A DNA stretch of 64,000 nt from Gordonia sp. SL306 (lineage in GTDB: Bacteria > Actinomycetota > Actinomycetes > Mycobacteriales > Mycobacteriaceae). Numbering within the stretch: position 1 is the stretch's first letter; each line of letters starts with the position of its first letter. This document shows, piece after piece, positions 9,886 through 19,030 of this stretch. Both the position numbers and the translations under genes were made by a program. The stretch lies in NCBI RefSeq assembly GCF_026625785.1, contig NZ_CP113063.1:992001-1056000 (forward strand), in the 5' to 3' direction. Below the pieces are notes generated by a model that did no database searches, was not told the DNA's origin, and saw only the letters and a list, made by a program, of their open reading frames with translations.

Positions 9886-11367
9886 ATGCCTGAGCAATCA
9901 CAAGGGCGTCACACGGTCGATGACCTGTACCGCCCCGAGGACGCCGATGCCGACGCTCACGGCGACGACGCGGTGACGCCGCGCGCGGAGGTGCACCGCA
10001 TGTGGGACCCCCTCACGGATCCGCTCGATCCCGCCGATCTGTTGCCGCTCGACGAGCCCGGCGATCCCAGTTTGTGGGAGCGTGACCTGCACCCGCGCGA
10101 GGCCATCACCTGGGAAGAGTTCAGTGCAGGCGCCGAGCCGGCACCGCAACGCCAGGACGTCGGCCCATTCCACAACCCGAACGGCGTGTCGTCACATCAC
10201 GAGGACGAGTCGACCAGCGACGTTGCTCCGCAGTCGGTCGCCGGTGCCGCCGATCCGACTCCCGGCCCGTCTGTGTGGCCGGAGAGCCCCGCTCCGGCCG
10301 ATCCGCATGCGGCGGTGTCCGAGGCGATTCAGAACACGGTGACCGACCGGATTCCGCGAACCCCCGAACCCGCCGTCGCCGCGGTCGGCCTGCAGAAGCG
10401 TTTCGGCGATTTTGTCGCCGTGTCCGATGTCACGTTCTCGGTCGCGAAGGGCACCATCCTCGGGCTCCTCGGCCCCAACGGCGCGGGTAAGACGACCACC
10501 GTCAACATGCTGTGCACGCTGCTCAAGCCGGACGCGGGCAGCGGCCTCGTCGCCGGCCACGACATCGTGCACCAGGCCGCCGCGGTCCGTCGTTCGATCA
10601 TGCTCACCGGCCAGTTCGCCGCGCTCGACGAATCTCTGACCGGGCGGGAGAACCTGATCCTGTTCGGGCGCCTGCTCGGTCTGACGAAACCCACGGCTTC
10701 GGTCCGCGCCGACGAACTGCTCGCCGCCTTCGGATTGACCGACGCGGCCCGCCGGCGGGTCCGCGAGTACTCGGGTGGCATGCGTCGCCGGATCGACATC
10801 GCGTGCGGGCTGGTCACGCGTCCCGAGGTGGTGTTCCTCGACGAACCGACCACCGGCCTCGACCCGCGTAGCCGTCAAGAGGTGTGGCAGCTCGTCAAGA
10901 GTCTGCGCGACCAGGGTGTGACGACGGTGCTCACCACGCAGTACCTGGAAGAGGCGGACGAGCTCGCGGACCAGATCGTGGTGATCGACCACGGCCGCGT
11001 CATCGCGCGAGGTACGGCCGACGAGCTCAAGTCACAGATCGGCACGTCGGTCTATCAGGTCACGCCCACCGACCCCGAGCAGGTGCCCGCGGTCCGAGAG
11101 GCCCTCGCCGAGCTGCTGGTCGAGTCGCCCTCACCCGGGACCTCGTCGCCGACCTCGTCGTCGCCGGATGCGAAGGGCCGCGACGGCGACCAGCCGATCT
11201 CCGTGTCGGTGCCTGCCCCCGACGGCGCGGACACCCTCGTCCAGATCGTCCAGCGGACGAGCGCCGCCGGCATCCGTCTCTCGGACGTCGCGCTGCGGCG
11301 GCCGTCGCTCGACGAGGTCTTCCTCGCCCTCACCGAACCCTCGACCACGAAGGTGCCCGTCCCCTGA
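9886..11367 (+). CDS. DrrA-family ABC transporter ATP-binding protein with long N-terminal extension
   Basis: ATPase of a daunorubicin-resistance-type exporter, 493 residues. Motifs: Walker A GPNGAGKT near 196, signature YSGGMRRR near 295 and Walker B VVFLDEPTTGLDP near 315, followed by the usual DrrA C-terminal domain. The first ~165 residues are an unusual acidic, proline-rich and probably disordered extension with no family match that I recognise; typical DrrA proteins are about 320-330 residues. The ATG is chosen because AGGAGCGGA lies just upstream. It overlaps the next permease gene, and divergence from the peptide synthetase suggests it powers export of that product, which is an inference from position. 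Confidence 0.9.
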   Translation: MPEQSQGRHTVDDLYRPEDADADAHGDDAVTPRAEVHRMWDPLTDPLDPADLLPLDEPGDPSLWERDLHPREAITWEEFSAGAEPAPQRQDVGPFHNPNGVSSHHEDESTSDVAPQSVAGAADPTPGPSVWPESPAPADPHAAVSEAIQNTVTDRIPRTPEPAVAAVGLQKRFGDFVAVSDVTFSVAKGTILGLLGPNGAGKTTTVNMLCTLLKPDAGSGLVAGHDIVHQAAAVRRSIMLTGQFAALDESLTGRENLILFGRLLGLTKPTASVRADELLAAFGLTDAARRRVREYSGGMRRRIDIACGLVTRPEVVFLDEPTTGLDPRSRQEVWQLVKSLRDQGVTTVLTTQYLEEADELADQIVVIDHGRVIARGTADELKSQIGTSVYQVTPTDPEQVPAVREALAELLVESPSPGTSSPTSSSPDAKGRDGDQPISVSVPAPDGADTLVQIVQRTSAAGIRLSDVALRRPSLDEVFLALTEPSTTKVPVP

Positions 11368-12179
11368 TCACGCAGACCTCCCCGGAACCGACCGGACCGA
11401 CACAGGCCGCGGAGCCACAGATCCGCCCACCGCAACAGTGGTGGGCGCTGACCACCCGCGGTCTGTCCGGCATCGTGCGCAACGGCGAGATCATCTTCGC
11501 GATGATCGCTCCAGCCTTCCTCGCGGTGTGCTTCTACGTGCCGTTGCGGTCGTTGATGGATGCCTATCCCGGCATGAACTACGCGCAGTACCTGATGCCG
11601 ATCATCGCGCTCCAATCAGTCGGCTTCGTCGCGTCGGCGTCGGCCATGCGCTCGTCGATGGACGGCCTGCGCGGCATCAACCTGCGTTTCCGGGTCATGC
11701 CGATGAACTCGCTGGTCCCGGTCGCCGCCCGCGGGTCGGCCAATGCGGTTCTGCTTGCCATCTCACTCGTCTTCGCGACCATCGCGAGTCTGCTGATCGG
11801 CTGGCGCCCGCACGGTGGCATCGGCGGGACCATCGGCCTCTACGCGGTGGCGTTCGTCGTGGGCCTGCTGGTCGCCGTGATCGCCGACGCGCTCGGGCTG
11901 TTGGCGAGCAGCCCGGAGTCCACGAGCCAGATGCTCGGACTGCCGATCCTCATCCTCGGCATGCTGTCGACCGGCTTCGTCCCCGAGAGCCAGTTCCCGG
12001 AGTGGATTCAGCCGTTCGTCCGCAATCAGCCGGTGTCGCAGTTCTCCGGGGCGATGCGGGCGTTCAACGACGGCACCGCGACATGGTCGGTGGTGGCGCC
12101 GACGGTGTACTGGTGCCTGGGCATGGCCGCACTGGCGGCAGGCCTGCTCGTCTGGGCCGAGCGGAGGCTGCGCGCATGA
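11364..12179 (+). CDS. DrrB-type ABC transporter permease
   Basis: An integral membrane permease of the ABC-2 family, about 271 residues with roughly six hydrophobic segments from residue 35 on, such as GEIIFAMIAPAFLAVCFYV and the GLYAVAFVVGLLVAVIADAL segment. The start is unusual. The frame has no ATG or GTG before the first membrane segment except a GTG around 11473. The best fit is CTG at 11364 overlapping the upstream TGA (CTGA), with AAGGTG about 10 bases upstream. It is the middle gene of a three-gene exporter unit and its end overlaps the next permease start by four bases. Confidence 0.85.
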   Translation: MITQTSPEPTGPTQAAEPQIRPPQQWWALTTRGLSGIVRNGEIIFAMIAPAFLAVCFYVPLRSLMDAYPGMNYAQYLMPIIALQSVGFVASASAMRSSMDGLRGINLRFRVMPMNSLVPVAARGSANAVLLAISLVFATIASLLIGWRPHGGIGGTIGLYAVAFVVGLLVAVIADALGLLASSPESTSQMLGLPILILGMLSTGFVPESQFPEWIQPFVRNQPVSQFSGAMRAFNDGTATWSVVAPTVYWCLGMAALAAGLLVWAERRLRA

Positions 12180-13027
12180 CGACACCACCGCAGATGAGTT
12201 CAACCGCGGCGGCGGCCGCGACGATGCCGACCGGCGACGTCCCACCGGAACACTCCACCGATGCCTGGACGACCCAGACCCGAATCCTCACCGGACGACA
12301 ACTGTCGGTGTGGGTGCGGGATTACTCCACGCTCGGCCAGAGCCTGCTGTTCCCAGCGCTGTCGATGGTCATGTTCAAGGTCGTCCTGGGCGATGCCGTT
12401 GGCAATGCGACCGGCCAGAACAGCGCATACGGAACCGTGCCCCTGGTGATTCTCGTGGGAGCGATGTTCGGCTCGATGGCCGCGGCGGTGCGGCTCAACA
12501 CCGAACGCGGCACCGGCCTGCTCGGCCGCCTGTACGTTCTACCGATCAACCGCGCCGCCGATCTCAGTGCACGCATCATCGCCGAGCTCGTCCGTATCCT
12601 CGTGTCGACGGTGATCCTGCTGGTGGCGGGGCTGTTCATCGGATTCCGCTTCACCCAGGGTGTGTGGGCCGTCCTCGGCATCATCGGGGTCGCACTGCTC
12701 TACGGCATGGCGTTCTCGACGATGGTCCTCGCGCTCGCCGTCAATGCGAAACCGGCGGCCCCGATCGTGCCGATCATCTCGTTGTTCGCGAGTGTCCTGA
12801 TGTTCTTCAACTCGGGGTTCAGCCCGCTCGAGGCCTATCCCGGATGGCTGCAGCCGATCGTCGCGAACCAGCCGATGACACCGGCGATCGAAGTGATGCG
12901 GTCACTCGCCGTCGGCGGACCGATCACCGAGAACCTCATCAAGGTGATCGCCTGGTCGGTCGTGCTCCTGGGAGTCTTCGTCTACCCGGCACTGCGCGGC
13001 TATCAGCGCGCCGCCACCGATCACTGA
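12176..13027 (+). CDS. DrrC-type ABC transporter permease
   Basis: The second ABC-2 type permease of the exporter, 283 residues. A ~30-residue polar N-terminus rich in Ala, Thr and Pro is followed by about six membrane segments. The family pattern NTERGTGLLGRLYVLPINR lies between segments two and three, and GFSPLEAYPGWLQPIVANQP lies before the last ones. The ATG overlaps the preceding stop (ATGA), so both permeases are probably made in equal amounts and form a heterodimer with the ATPase. Confidence 0.9.
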   Translation: MTTPPQMSSTAAAAATMPTGDVPPEHSTDAWTTQTRILTGRQLSVWVRDYSTLGQSLLFPALSMVMFKVVLGDAVGNATGQNSAYGTVPLVILVGAMFGSMAAAVRLNTERGTGLLGRLYVLPINRAADLSARIIAELVRILVSTVILLVAGLFIGFRFTQGVWAVLGIIGVALLYGMAFSTMVLALAVNAKPAAPIVPIISLFASVLMFFNSGFSPLEAYPGWLQPIVANQPMTPAIEVMRSLAVGGPITENLIKVIAWSVVLLGVFVYPALRGYQRAATDH

Positions 13028-13076
13028 CGGCCTCGACGGAACGCCGGAACCACTCGAGGGCCGTAAGCTCGCACCC

Positions 13077-13445
13077 ATGGTCATCGACAAGACCGGAGCC
13101 CGCACCTCCGTCGCCGACAACCCGGCCGAACGCCGCTACGAGATCACGGTGGAGGACGCCGGCGGACCTCGGGTGGCCGGGTTCACCGCCTACCGTGACC
13201 GTGACGTCGACGGCACCGGACAACGCATCTTCTTCCACACGGAGGTGGCCGAGGAGTTCGGTGGACGTGGTCTCGGCACCATCCTGATCCGCGAAGCGCT
13301 CGACGCGACCCGCGCCGAGGGGCGCGTCATCGTCGGTGTCTGCCCGATGGTGGCGGCCTTCCTGCGCAAGAACCCCGACTACGCGGATGCGGCCCGCCCG
13401 GTGACCCCCGAGGTGCTCTCCTGGCTGGAGACCGCACTCAACTGA
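13077..13445 (+). CDS. GNAT-type N-acetyltransferase, YjdJ-like small family
   Basis: A 122-residue protein matching the compact YjdJ-type acetyltransferases (Gcn5-related fold). Visible are the beta-strand FTAYRDRD, the acetyl-CoA loop EFGGRGLGTIL (Q/R-x-x-G-x-G/A type) near residues 61-71 and the closing VCPMVAAFLRKNPDY motif. These small enzymes probably act on a metabolite or protein amine; the substrate is unknown. It follows the exporter by 50 bases on the same strand and may be co-transcribed, although nothing in its sequence links it to export. Confidence 0.85.
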   Translation: MVIDKTGARTSVADNPAERRYEITVEDAGGPRVAGFTAYRDRDVDGTGQRIFFHTEVAEEFGGRGLGTILIREALDATRAEGRVIVGVCPMVAAFLRKNPDYADAARPVTPEVLSWLETALN

Positions 13446-13478
13446 CCGAACCGACGTGACGGTGTACGACGAACCCGG

Positions 13479-14573
13479 TCAGTCGTCGGACGTCGCGACC
13501 GGGACGGTCGCGCTGTGTTCCGACATCTCGCCGTCGGCACCGTATTCGATACGTCTGATGGTCGGTCCGGTGTTGACGACGATCGACGCGATCAGCGAGC
13601 GTCCCGGCGGCAGGACCCGCGCGGTGACCTGTCCGCTGTCGACGGCCTGCAACTCGTCGACCAGCACATCCCACAGTCGGTGCAGTAGGCCGCGGTCGGG
13701 CACCACGCTCAACGCACCGTCGTCGAGGAGCAGCACCGAGACACCGCGCCTGCGGGCCTGCCACACCGCGTCACGAACCTGGTCGGACTCCCACGCGGGA
13801 GCTCGGATCCCGTCGCGCAGCTGTGCCTCGGTGAGTCGGACATCGGCGACCTCGCCGATCGTGAACTCGTGCCCGCCGACGATCTCGCCGAGGATCGGTC
13901 GCGCTCGACGCTCCAGTTGAGAGAGTTGCCGGCCGCGCTCGGCCGCAGCCGCCGCCGTCGCGGCCTCGGTCGCGGCCTGCGCGACCGCACGTTCCCGGAG
14001 AACGCGGATGCGTTCCGCGAGCGGCCGGGCCATCAGCACGAACAGCATCGCCAGCACCAGGACCGGATAGCAGAACGCCGTGTTTCCCGCGCCCGTCACG
14101 AATCCGAAACCGATGGCCACACCCCACAGTCCGGCGATCGCGGTGCAGCACACGGCACCCACCCAGGCGAACGACGGCCGACCATGCACTGCGAGGAGGG
14201 TGAACACGATCGTTGCCGCGGAGACCGGGGGCGCCGTCTGGAGCTGCAGATAGGACTCCGCGGGCAGACTCCACAGCGAGATGGCGAGTCCGCAGACCGC
14301 CAGCACGGCCGCCGAGATCGCAGCGGAGACCGGAAACCGCGGACCACGAGTTCGCTGGACGACCAGGGTGGCGAGCGCGAAGATCATCAGACCGGCGATC
14401 AGGCCTGCCCAGTTGTGCACCGACCTGAGGTGCCATCCGGCAGCGATCGTCACGACGGTGTAGACCACCGCGAACAGCCAGAGTCCTCGCGTGACCGTCG
14501 ACGAGCCGAGCCCGAACAGATCGACGGTCGCATCGTCGAGCTCCCGGTCCTCGGAACGCGGATTCGGCATCAT
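13479..14573 (-). CDS. Membrane partner protein of histidine kinase, copy 1 (unknown family)
   Basis: A 364-residue protein with about six membrane helices in the first 190 residues, then an Ala/Glu-rich helix likely to form a coiled coil (about 195-230), then a soluble ~150-residue domain with AQLRDGIRAPAWES and ARVLPPGRS. I do not recognise the soluble domain. It has no REC, HATPase or LuxR helix-turn-helix. Its ATG overlaps the stop of the upstream kinase gene (ATGATG), so the two should be made together. It is clearly related to the protein at 15910-16998, which sits in the same position behind another kinase. A role in the kinase signal is inferred from this pairing only. Confidence 0.8.
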   Translation of the reverse strand: MMPNPRSEDRELDDATVDLFGLGSSTVTRGLWLFAVVYTVVTIAAGWHLRSVHNWAGLIAGLMIFALATLVVQRTRGPRFPVSAAISAAVLAVCGLAISLWSLPAESYLQLQTAPPVSAATIVFTLLAVHGRPSFAWVGAVCCTAIAGLWGVAIGFGFVTGAGNTAFCYPVLVLAMLFVLMARPLAERIRVLRERAVAQAATEAATAAAAAERGRQLSQLERRARPILGEIVGGHEFTIGEVADVRLTEAQLRDGIRAPAWESDQVRDAVWQARRRGVSVLLLDDGALSVVPDRGLLHRLWDVLVDELQAVDSGQVTARVLPPGRSLIASIVVNTGPTIRRIEYGADGEMSEHSATVPVATSDD

Positions 14574-15799
14574 GGGCGCCGCCACTGGACGACGACGGTC
14601 GTCCCGCGGCGGGGTGCGCTGATGATCTGCGCCATGCCGCCCGGCAGCGAAGCCATCCGCCCCCGGATTCCGGTGGCGATCCCATACCGTTCCGGTGCCA
14701 CCGATCCGGGGTCGAACCCCACGCCGTCGTCGGTGATGGTGACCCGCACGGCGTCGCAGGCGAAATCGCCGCCGACCACACAACGAGCGGCGCCGCCCGC
14801 GTGCCGGTGCCAGTTGCGCACCGCTTCTCCCATCGACGCGGTCAGCGCCGAGACGACATCGGCGGGATAAAACACCGAGCGATCGTGCACGAACAACTCG
14901 CTGCGGACATCGTCGCTGACGGACGCGGCAGTTGCCCGGATCCGCTCAGCGACCTGCGCGGCCGAGACATCGCCGAGGTGATTGTCGTCGCTGCGGTCGA
15001 GTTCATCGAGCGTCGACGCGGCCTGGCTCGCGAGGCGCGGGTCGGGCCGCCCCGGTGTCACCGCGAGCAACGACGCGATCACCCGGTCGTGGATCACCGC
15101 AGCGAAGCGCGCGCGTTCGGCTTCCTGTGCCATCTCCGCGGCACCGGTCGCGGCCGAGGCCAGGATCTCGGCCCGGCGGGCGTCGAGTAGTCGCACGTTG
15201 GCCATCGTCGCGATCGCGACGGCCAAGAACACACCGCTGAGCGCCATCGTCAGCGGCGCACTGAGCAGTGCGACCGGCCGGATCTCACCGAAGCGGCCGA
15301 CCTGGTTGGCCGCATGCACGGCCAGGGTGGCCGTGACGAGATGCGCAATGGCCCAGCGGGTACGCGACACCAGCACGAGTCCGATACTCGCCACCGACGG
15401 GAACTGCACCATCCACACCGCCCAGTGCGCCGGATCATTGGTCGTGCCATTCCATGCGACGAACCAGAGGAGCGTCGCGAGCACGTAGCCGAGCGCGGAC
15501 AAGTACATCAGGCCGACGTGGCCCCGCGGCACCGGACGCAATGACGCCAGCACGAGCAGGATCGCCGGCCCGACGATCAGCACCATGCTGACCGGCGTCC
15601 ACCAGTCGGCCGTGAGATCCGCGCACCGGATGGCCACCGGAATGGTCACCACCGTGAACGTGAGGAGACCGAGGCCGATGAAACGGGCGCCGCTGCGTTG
15701 CATCCGGAGCAGATCGGAGTCGTCGCTGACTGCGTGCGCACGCAGACCCCGCAGGCGGCCGGCGACCGCTCGCCCGGCCTGTGTGTGATCGATCACCAT
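14570..15799 (-). CDS. NarL-class membrane sensor histidine kinase, copy 1
   Basis: A 409-residue kinase. About six membrane helices fill residues 30-195. A dimerisation/phosphoacceptor segment has His in AAVIHDRVIASLL near residue 236. The ATPase part has the N box EAVRNWHRHAG, the G1 motif DDGVGFDP and the G2 motif GIRGRM. This is the layout of HisKA_3-type kinases, which normally pass phosphate to a LuxR-type regulator, but no such regulator is in the window. The signal is unknown; the compact membrane domain suggests sensing within the membrane. Its stop overlaps the partner gene. Confidence 0.87.
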   Translation of the reverse strand: MVIDHTQAGRAVAGRLRGLRAHAVSDDSDLLRMQRSGARFIGLGLLTFTVVTIPVAIRCADLTADWWTPVSMVLIVGPAILLVLASLRPVPRGHVGLMYLSALGYVLATLLWFVAWNGTTNDPAHWAVWMVQFPSVASIGLVLVSRTRWAIAHLVTATLAVHAANQVGRFGEIRPVALLSAPLTMALSGVFLAVAIATMANVRLLDARRAEILASAATGAAEMAQEAERARFAAVIHDRVIASLLAVTPGRPDPRLASQAASTLDELDRSDDNHLGDVSAAQVAERIRATAASVSDDVRSELFVHDRSVFYPADVVSALTASMGEAVRNWHRHAGGAARCVVGGDFACDAVRVTITDDGVGFDPGSVAPERYGIATGIRGRMASLPGGMAQIISAPRRGTTVVVQWRRP

Positions 15800-15909
15800 G
15801 GAAGTCCACCAGACTCCATAGCAGATCTGCCAGCCCCCGTTCGGACGGTCATCTGATCGTCATGACCCCGGTGTGGCGCACAGTGCCGACGGATCGGCAT
15901 CGTCGCCGC

Positions 15910-16998
15910 CTACCCGAATGCGGCACCGTCCCCGATGCGCGACCACGCGCCTCCGACGATCTCGCCGGCCTCGGTCACGTCGTATCGCCGCGAGGCGTCG
16001 TCGACGTTGACGACGATCGTTGCGCGGGTCGCACGTCCCGGTGGCAGCACGCGCGCGGTGACCCGGCCGCCATCGAGACCCTCGAGCTCGTCCACGAGCG
16101 CATCGTCGAGACGCTCCTGCACCGAGTCGTCGCCGATCAGCCCACCGTCGTCGAACAGCACGACGGATACGCCGCGTTCGCGCGCCCGCCACACCGCTGC
16201 CCGGACCCGGGCCGAATCCCAGGCGGGTGCGCGGATGCCGTCGCGCAGCTGCGCTTCCACGAGACGGGCGCGCTGCACCTCGATCCGGCTGAACTCGTGG
16301 TCGTCGGCGACCTGTTCGAGCAGCGGCCGTGCCTGCCGGTCCAGTCGCCCGAGCTGTCGGTCCCGTTCGGCGGCCGCGGCGAGGGCGGCAGCGTCCGACG
16401 CTGCATATCCCAGCTCCCGATCCCGCAGCGTGCGGATGCGATCGGCCATCGGTCGCAGCATCACCACGAACAGCGACGCGAAGATCATAACCGGGTACAC
16501 CCACAAGGTGTAGCCGAGTCCGGTCACGAACCCGGGCCCCCGGAAGCCTCCCCACAGGGATGCCGACAGGCTCATCGTGGCGGCGCCGATCCACGCAAGG
16601 CCGAGCCGTCCCCGCACGGCCAGCAAGGCGAGCACCACGATCCCGGAGACCGCTGCGGGAAGACATTGCAAGGTCTGGAAGGTGTCGGTCGGCACCGACC
16701 ACCAGGCCGTCGCGGTCCCGGCGATCATCACCGCCACCACCGCTACGCCCCAGCGGAACGGGAACGGGTCGCCGACGACCCGGATCAGGGCGGCCAGATC
16801 GGCGGCCAGCAGCACGAACGCCGCAGCGAGGCCCAGCCAGTTCGCCGGACCGCGGATCTCCAGGCCGGAACCGATCGTGACCACGATGTAGACAGCGCCG
16901 AAGGCGAGCAGCGCACCGACCACCGGCAGGGATCGCAGGCCGAACAGGTCGACCGTCTCCCCCGCCGGTCGCACCGCAGGCGCGTCACGACCCGCCAT
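15910..16998 (-). CDS. Membrane partner protein of histidine kinase, copy 2 (unknown family)
   Basis: A paralogue of the protein at 13479-14573, with the same order: a short VDLFGL-containing N-terminus, about six membrane helices, an Ala-rich helix and a C-terminal soluble domain. The most conserved stretches of the domain are EAQLRDGIRAPAWDS and ARVLPPGRA. The start is ATG at 16998, with a GTG one codon upstream (17001); either gives a 14-17 base overlap with the kinase gene. No known enzymatic motif is visible. About 110 bases without an obvious gene separate its end from the copy-1 kinase. Confidence 0.8.
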   Translation of the reverse strand: MAGRDAPAVRPAGETVDLFGLRSLPVVGALLAFGAVYIVVTIGSGLEIRGPANWLGLAAAFVLLAADLAALIRVVGDPFPFRWGVAVVAVMIAGTATAWWSVPTDTFQTLQCLPAAVSGIVVLALLAVRGRLGLAWIGAATMSLSASLWGGFRGPGFVTGLGYTLWVYPVMIFASLFVVMLRPMADRIRTLRDRELGYAASDAAALAAAAERDRQLGRLDRQARPLLEQVADDHEFSRIEVQRARLVEAQLRDGIRAPAWDSARVRAAVWRARERGVSVVLFDDGGLIGDDSVQERLDDALVDELEGLDGGRVTARVLPPGRATRATIVVNVDDASRRYDVTEAGEIVGGAWSRIGDGAAFG

Positions 16999-18256
16999 CA
17001 CGGACCCACTTCACTATCACGACGGTGCCCCGGCCGGGCTCACTGCGGACCTCGACGTCGCCGCCTGCCAGCCCGGTCATCCGTCCGCGGATCCCGACCG
17101 CGAGGCCCAGCCGTTCGGGAGGTACCCGGTCCGGATCGAAACCCTGGCCGTCGTCGACGACGGCCAGAGTCACCCGGTCTGCCCGAAAGTCGCCGACGAC
17201 GAGGCAGGATGCGCCCGCGCCTGCATGCCTGCGGGCATTGCGGATGGCCTCACACATCGCTTCGATCATCGCGGACACCGCCTCGCCCGGATACCGTCCC
17301 GACGCGGACCGGTTGATCGACAACTCACGTTCGACGTCGTCGGCGGTCGCCGCGATCGCCGTTCGCACCCGCTGCACGAACTCGTCGACCCCCGTCATCG
17401 CCTCCGGCGGCTCATCGTCACGCCGGTCGAGTTCGTCGAGGGCCGTCACCGCCTGGGTCCCGAGCCCTGGGCGCGGACGCCCGACCTCGATCGCCAGCAG
17501 GATGGCTATGACCTTGTCGTGGATCAGTGCCGCGAAGCGTGCCCGCTCGGCCTCCTTTGCCGTCGAGGCCGCCGACGTCGCCGCAGCGTCCATTGCGGCC
17601 GACCGCGTCTCGTCGAGCAGGCCGGCGGTCCGCACGGTCACGACCGCAACCGCGAGGAACACACAGGTGAGCGCGATCGTGACCAGCGATCCGAGGTAGA
17701 GCTCGGGACGCAGATGTCCATAGACACCGATCTGGTTGGCCGTCTGGGCCAGGAAGGTCGCCACCACGATGTGCCCGATCGCGAGCAGGTAGCGACCCGC
17801 CATGCCGAACACCAGGCCGGGGACCCCGGGGAACTGGACCAGCCAGACGCTCCACCACGAGTGCCCCGGCGCGACGTCGCCGTCCCATGCCACGAACCAG
17901 AGTGCGGTCGCCAGCAGGAATCCGACACTCGACAGCGCGGCCAGGGCGGTCTGATATCTGAGTGTCGGTCGATAGGTGGCAGCGATGACGAGCAGGGCCG
18001 GTCCCGCCACCAACGCGGCGCTCAGCGGAGGCCACCAGGGATCGGTGAGTTCGGCGCGGGCGGCGATGACCGGCGACAACCCGACCGTGAAGGTGATCAG
18101 CCCGCAGCCGACGAAACGGGCCCCGATCCGCTGTACGCGGGCGCGATCGGTGGCGTCCGACGGCCCGACGATGCGGTCGCGCCACGGGCGCGCACGCCCA
18201 TCGTCCGGCGTGGCCGACGCGCGACCGAACGTACCGGTCGCCGCCGCCCCGCTCAT
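16985..18256 (-). CDS. NarL-class membrane sensor histidine kinase, copy 2
   Basis: A 423-residue kinase paralogous to the one at 14570-15799. The membrane domain spans about residues 45-205, His lies in AALIHDKVIAILL near residue 245, the N box is EAIRNARRHAG, and DDGQGFDP and GIRGRM complete the ATP site. All residues needed for kinase activity appear present. The chosen ATG (MSGAAATG) lies 244 bases from the end of the ribosomal operon; the frame stays open upstream, so a longer N-terminus is possible. With the following partner gene it forms a two-gene unit that seems to have been duplicated in tandem. No response regulator is adjacent. Confidence 0.87.
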   Translation of the reverse strand: MSGAAATGTFGRASATPDDGRARPWRDRIVGPSDATDRARVQRIGARFVGCGLITFTVGLSPVIAARAELTDPWWPPLSAALVAGPALLVIAATYRPTLRYQTALAALSSVGFLLATALWFVAWDGDVAPGHSWWSVWLVQFPGVPGLVFGMAGRYLLAIGHIVVATFLAQTANQIGVYGHLRPELYLGSLVTIALTCVFLAVAVVTVRTAGLLDETRSAAMDAAATSAASTAKEAERARFAALIHDKVIAILLAIEVGRPRPGLGTQAVTALDELDRRDDEPPEAMTGVDEFVQRVRTAIAATADDVERELSINRSASGRYPGEAVSAMIEAMCEAIRNARRHAGAGASCLVVGDFRADRVTLAVVDDGQGFDPDRVPPERLGLAVGIRGRMTGLAGGDVEVRSEPGRGTVVIVKWVRDGGS

Positions 18257-18437
18257 CGGATCATCAGCATCTGTGCGCACTCCTCGGGATCGACTCGCTG
18301 ACCGGCGACACTGCCATGCCGCGTCCGATCGGTCGACCGCCCACCCGGCCGGCGTGCGCCGACCGCCACATCGATTATCGCCGCCACGCCCCGAGACCGC
18401 TCCGGTTGTGGGCGGCCCGCGCCCGTGGCGACGCGAA

Positions 18438-18469
18438 ACGGCCCGCTCCCCCTGAAGGGAACGGGCCGT
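18438..18469 (-). terminator. Hairpin terminator after rpsQ
   Basis: A strong GC-rich stem (ACGGCCCG...CGGGCCGT, extended by a TCCC/GGGA block with one G-U pair on the minus-strand RNA) has a 6-base loop. It lies about 30 bases past the rpsQ stop and is followed on the minus strand by a short TTTC. It fits a rho-independent terminator of the S10 operon, with a weak U tract as is common in actinobacteria. Confidence 0.7.
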
Positions 18470-18500
18470 CTCGATGTGTCTGTTGCGGAAAAGGCCGCTA

Positions 18501-18800
18501 CTACTTGGCCTTCTCCAGCACCTCGACGAAGCGCCACCGCTTGGTCGCCGACAGCGGGCGGGTCTCCATGAGCCGCACGCGGTCGCCGACACCGGCGGTC
18601 TCGTTCTCGTCGTGTGCCTTGACCCGACTCGTGGTCCGGATGATCTTGCCGTAGAGCGGGTGGCTCTTACGATCTTCCAGCTCGACCACGATGGTCTTCT
18701 GCATCTTGTCGCTGACCACGTAACCGATCCGCTCTTTGCGGTTGTTACGTACTTCGGTCTGTGACGATCCTTCTGGGGTCACTTTCTGGTCCTCACTCAT
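18501..18800 (-). CDS. rpsQ: 30S ribosomal protein S17
   Basis: 99 residues. S17 binds 16S rRNA in the small subunit body. The OB-fold core is clear: [19 protein letters not shown], the [19 protein letters not shown] segment, then [19 protein letters not shown]. An acidic ~20-residue N-terminal extension is typical of actinobacterial S17. Its ATG overlaps the rpmC stop by four bases. It is the last gene of the operon here, followed by the terminator hairpin. Confidence 0.98.
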   Translation of the reverse strand: MSEDQKVTPEGSSQTEVRNNRKERIGYVVSDKMQKTIVVELEDRKSHPLYGKIIRTTSRVKAHDENETAGVGDRVRLMETRPLSATKRWRFVEVLEKAK

Positions 18801-19030
18801 GCGTCTTCACCATCCGGTCCCGACGCCAGACCCAGCTCGCGCTCACGCATCACGGTGTAGACACGCGCGATCTCGCGACGCACGGTACGCAGACGACGGT
18901 TGTTGTCGAGCTGGCCGGTGGCCATCTGGAAGCGAAGGTTGAACAGCTCTTCCTTCGACTCTTTGAGGCGATCGACCAGATCGGTATCACTGAGCTCACG
19001 CAGCTCGTTCGCAGCAACTCCGAGTGCCAT
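18797..19030 (-). CDS. rpmC: 50S ribosomal protein L29
   Basis: 77 residues. L29 lies near the peptide exit tunnel of the large subunit. Diagnostic are [33 protein letters not shown] and the helix [18 protein letters not shown]. The start codon overlaps the rplP stop by one base (TGATG), and its end overlaps rpsQ. The short acidic C-terminus is usual for this order. Confidence 0.98.
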   Translation of the reverse strand: MALGVAANELRELSDTDLVDRLKESKEELFNLRFQMATGQLDNNRRLRTVRREIARVYTVMRERELGLASGPDGEDA

